Below the pieces are notes generated by a model. The model saw only the letters and a program-made list of their open reading frames with translations, did no database searches and was not told the DNA's origin. Source: Saprospiraceae bacterium (lineage in GTDB: Bacteria; Bacteroidota; Bacteroidia; Chitinophagales; Saprospiraceae). Taken from it: a DNA stretch of 64,000 bases. The stretch lies in NCBI GenBank assembly GCA_016715105.1, contig JADKBO010000006.1, positions 62,001 through 126,000 on the forward strand, read 5' to 3'. The translations under genes and the position numbers were made by a program. Below are positions 61,793-64,000 of the stretch, one piece after another (position 1 is the stretch's first letter; each line of letters begins with the position of its first letter).

Positions 61793-64000
61793 TTAATTAT
61801 TCAACCTTCCAGCTTCGTCTTCCAAACCAGTTTTTCTATTTCTGGCTCCTTTTACCTGATTGCTGCCAAAACGGTAATTGATGTTGAGGTTGACCCTTCT
61901 TGCTTCCCATCTGCCACCTCCTCTAAAATACAATCCAGGTATTACATTACTTTCTCCAGACCATCTAGCAGTGTGCAAAACGTCTGTGAAACCCAACTTC
62001 ACTGACACTTTTTTATCCATGAAACTCCTTTTTACACCCAGGTCAAGCTGTCCTTGTGGTCTGGTGATCATCGACCCTCCTTCTATACTTGAAGAGTTAA
62101 ACCAACCAGATACCTCAAATCCAATGTCTTTTGGCAAGCTGAAGGTGTTCTCAGCATATACATTGACAGCAATAGGGGTTTTGGTGTCAAAACTATAATC
62201 ATCAAATCTTGCTTCAAATTTTGTTTGATACATGGTTGTCGACAAAAAGCCATTCCACCATTTAGCAATTGGTAGTGGTGTATTGATACTCAAAGAATAA
62301 TTTTCCCTGTTAGCTATGTTTCTATAATTGATAAAAGTTTTATTAGCAACATCCTTATCACGTTCTATAACATCGCTGATCACATCTTGAGATTTACTAT
62401 ATCCAATGCTTATATTTGCAGCTTGTTTGACTGTATAGGTCAACTCAATGTTATTATTGTATTGTGGTGTCAAGAAAGGATTACCTTTTCTAAATGTCAA
62501 CTCATCCAATTTCCATTCAAATGGATTGAGAGATTCGTAGTCTGGTCTTTGTATACGTCTACTGTACGTCAAGTTTAATACATGGTTGGGGTTGAGAGTA
62601 TAGGTCAACGCACCACTTGGGAAGAAATTACCATATTTTCGCTTTACATAATCTTGTGGTTTGGTAGGCTCACTAGCATCTCTTGTCAAATTACCTGTGG
62701 AAGTCGTGTGTTCGTACCTTATTCCTGCTTGAAAATTCAACTTTTCAGAAGCTTTGCCATTGATGTTTCCGTAAATAGCGGCTACGTTTTCTGTATATCC
62801 AAAATCATTACTTTGGCTTGGATCCTTAACTTCAATGTCATTCACAACATTATAAAACAAAAAGGTATTGTCTGATTTTACATTAGCATACTTCACACCA
62901 GTACTCAATACCAATCCTGACTTTTGCAATGTCTTAGAGTAGTCCAATTTACCAGTATTGATGTCGATGTCAGATGGGGTACTATTGGAGAAAATACGCT
63001 CAGAAAGTGTTGTGCCCGTTGGCGAAGTTTTATAATAATTGGGTTGAAAGCTTGCACTTTCACCTCTATAAATACCTTTGTCAAGATCTATGGTTAGCTC
63101 GTTACCAACGGTATCAGAAAATTTATAATTCACGTTGAAGTTTGTGTATAAATTATTTGAAGTAATGGTATTTTGAGCAATCAACACAGAATCGATCATG
63201 TTTTCCCTTCCCATTGTGCCAATGGTTGTCTGGCTTTCACTCGCCCATTCATTGTCAATGTATTGAGTGTTGCCCGATACAAGTGCACCTAATGTATGTT
63301 TACTATTGATAGCGTAATCCACTCCGATTTTAGCATTTACTGGACGGTTGCTGCTTACTTGGCTTTGGTTTTGGTCAAATATTTTACCGTCCTGTTCTCT
63401 ATACAAGTTCATCTCATTGTCATACTTGCTATTTCCAATTCCAATGTTTCCATATGTATTCCACTTATTTACGCGGTTATTGAGATTTAATGAAAGGAAT
63501 GACTTATGGAAGACACCATATCCGAGTGACAAATTCGCACTACCGTTGGTACCGAAGTTTTTATTCTTTTTCAATCTCAAATTGATGATGCCCGCGTTTC
63601 CTTGTGCGTCATATTTAGCAGAAGGATTTGTTATGATTTCCACAGCTTCAATGTCTGAAGAAGCAATTCCTTTCAAAAAATTGGCTAATTCCTGGGCTGA
63701 AAAATAACTTGGCTTTCCATCAATATAAATCCTTACGCCATTTTTACCTTTCAACTGGATGTTGTCATTATTGTCAATCACAACACCTGGAGCCTTTTTA
63801 AGTAATTCCAATGCATTGGTTCCGATTGCTGAAACACTGGCATCGGTGTTGAGGATCATTTTGTCAGCCCTTATTTCTATCAGTGGTTTCCTGGCAGTCA
63901 CCGTTACTTCGTTGAGCACTTGGGAGCTAGTTTTTAATGTATAAGGTTGCAAAACCAAATCACCACCTGTATATTGAATGACTTCACTGTAGAATGTTTC
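61793..64000 (-). CDS. TonB-dependent receptor-like outer membrane protein (PF14905 barrel), 5' part beyond the window
   Basis: Open to the window edge (735 codons seen). Plug domain: LNEVTVTARKPLIEIRADKMILNTDAS, NALELLKKAPGVVIDNNDNIQLKGKNGVRIYIDGKPS and EAVEIITNPSAKYDAQGNAGIINLRLKK. Barrel follows to the end (VNLNINYRFGSNQVKG), last strand internal, tail KTGLEDEAGRLNN. The carboxypeptidase-regulatory-like domain is probably mostly outside the window. Uptake or surface binding role; substrate unknown. A large stem-loop follows its stop. Confidence 0.93.
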   Translation of the reverse strand, partial: ETFYSEVIQYTGGDLVLQPYTLKTSSQVLNEVTVTARKPLIEIRADKMILNTDASVSAIGTNALELLKKAPGVVIDNNDNIQLKGKNGVRIYIDGKPSYFSAQELANFLKGIASSDIEAVEIITNPSAKYDAQGNAGIINLRLKKNKNFGTNGSANLSLGYGVFHKSFLSLNLNNRVNKWNTYGNIGIGNSKYDNEMNLYREQDGKIFDQNQSQVSSNRPVNAKIGVDYAINSKHTLGALVSGNTQYIDNEWASESQTTIGTMGRENMIDSVLIAQNTITSNNLYTNFNVNYKFSDTVGNELTIDLDKGIYRGESASFQPNYYKTSPTGTTLSERIFSNSTPSDIDINTGKLDYSKTLQKSGLVLSTGVKYANVKSDNTFLFYNVVNDIEVKDPSQSNDFGYTENVAAIYGNINGKASEKLNFQAGIRYEHTTSTGNLTRDASEPTKPQDYVKRKYGNFFPSGALTYTLNPNHVLNLTYSRRIQRPDYESLNPFEWKLDELTFRKGNPFLTPQYNNNIELTYTVKQAANISIGYSKSQDVISDVIERDKDVANKTFINYRNIANRENYSLSINTPLPIAKWWNGFLSTTMYQTKFEARFDDYSFDTKTPIAVNVYAENTFSLPKDIGFEVSGWFNSSSIEGGSMITRPQGQLDLGVKRSFMDKKVSVKLGFTDVLHTARWSGESNVIPGLYFRGGGRWEARRVNLNINYRFGSNQVKGARNRKTGLEDEAGRLNN

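Overview
The window looks like the chromosome of an uncultured member of the Bacteroidota, most likely near Saprospiria or a related environmental lineage. I infer this from low G+C, type IX secretion (T9SS) C-terminal sorting domains on two secreted proteins, a DUF3276 PUR-like protein, a DUF5777 barrel, a TonB-type barrel with the PF14905 architecture, LytS/LytTR signalling, and repeated Bacteroidota-type -7 promoter elements (TAnnTTTG). No rRNA, CRISPR array or intact prophage is visible.

Layout. 1-7 kb: end of an ABC-F ATPase, a Tat-exported Gfo/Idh/MocA (GH109-like) protein, a haem-PQQ sugar dehydrogenase and a large TraB/GumN-like exported protein. 7-18 kb: an atypical NRAMP-like transporter whose 3' end runs into an 11-bp tandem repeat, then a redox/signalling block: YceI protein, beta-propeller LytS-type sensor kinase (frameshifted), LytTR regulator, several lipoproteins with haem-binding motifs, a tRNA_anti-like OB-fold protein, a second YceI protein and a DUF5777 barrel. 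18-22 kb: a secreted T9SS beta-helix protein, a G-homopolymer anomaly and a GNAT/nitrilase fusion.

22-35 kb is the accessory part: orphan and decayed immunity genes (SUKH, Imm53, two paralogous lipoproteins), a polymorphic-toxin tip remnant, a broken Tn5-like IS with perfect terminal repeats, a three-piece LigD, a fibre-like secreted protein, and VapC/Phd-like and YoeB-like toxin-antitoxin pairs. 35-43 kb: a VOC-dihaem-rhodanese fusion lipoprotein, an EthD-like protein, an AAA/DUF234 protein, a nested intergenic repeat array, a DPP IV-like peptidase and a second YoeB pair. 43-49 kb: a xylan-degradation pair (GH39, GH10) and a DJ-1/ThuA-like secreted protein. 49-64 kb: housekeeping genes (M32 carboxypeptidase, DUF3276, S9 peptidase, RsgA, tRNA-Val, thioredoxin lipoprotein, DnaA, glycine-rich RRM protein, TauE) and the 3' part of a TonB-type receptor.

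Two themes cut across the window. First, many genes are broken by single-base changes, mostly at A/T homopolymers, and the true reading is recovered by adding or removing one base. This suggests long-read consensus error more than real gene death, except in the immunity/IS region where several lesions coincide. Second, intergenic DNA is full of word-like degenerate repeats and small hairpins whose arms vary while linkers stay alike; these are the least explained structures here.
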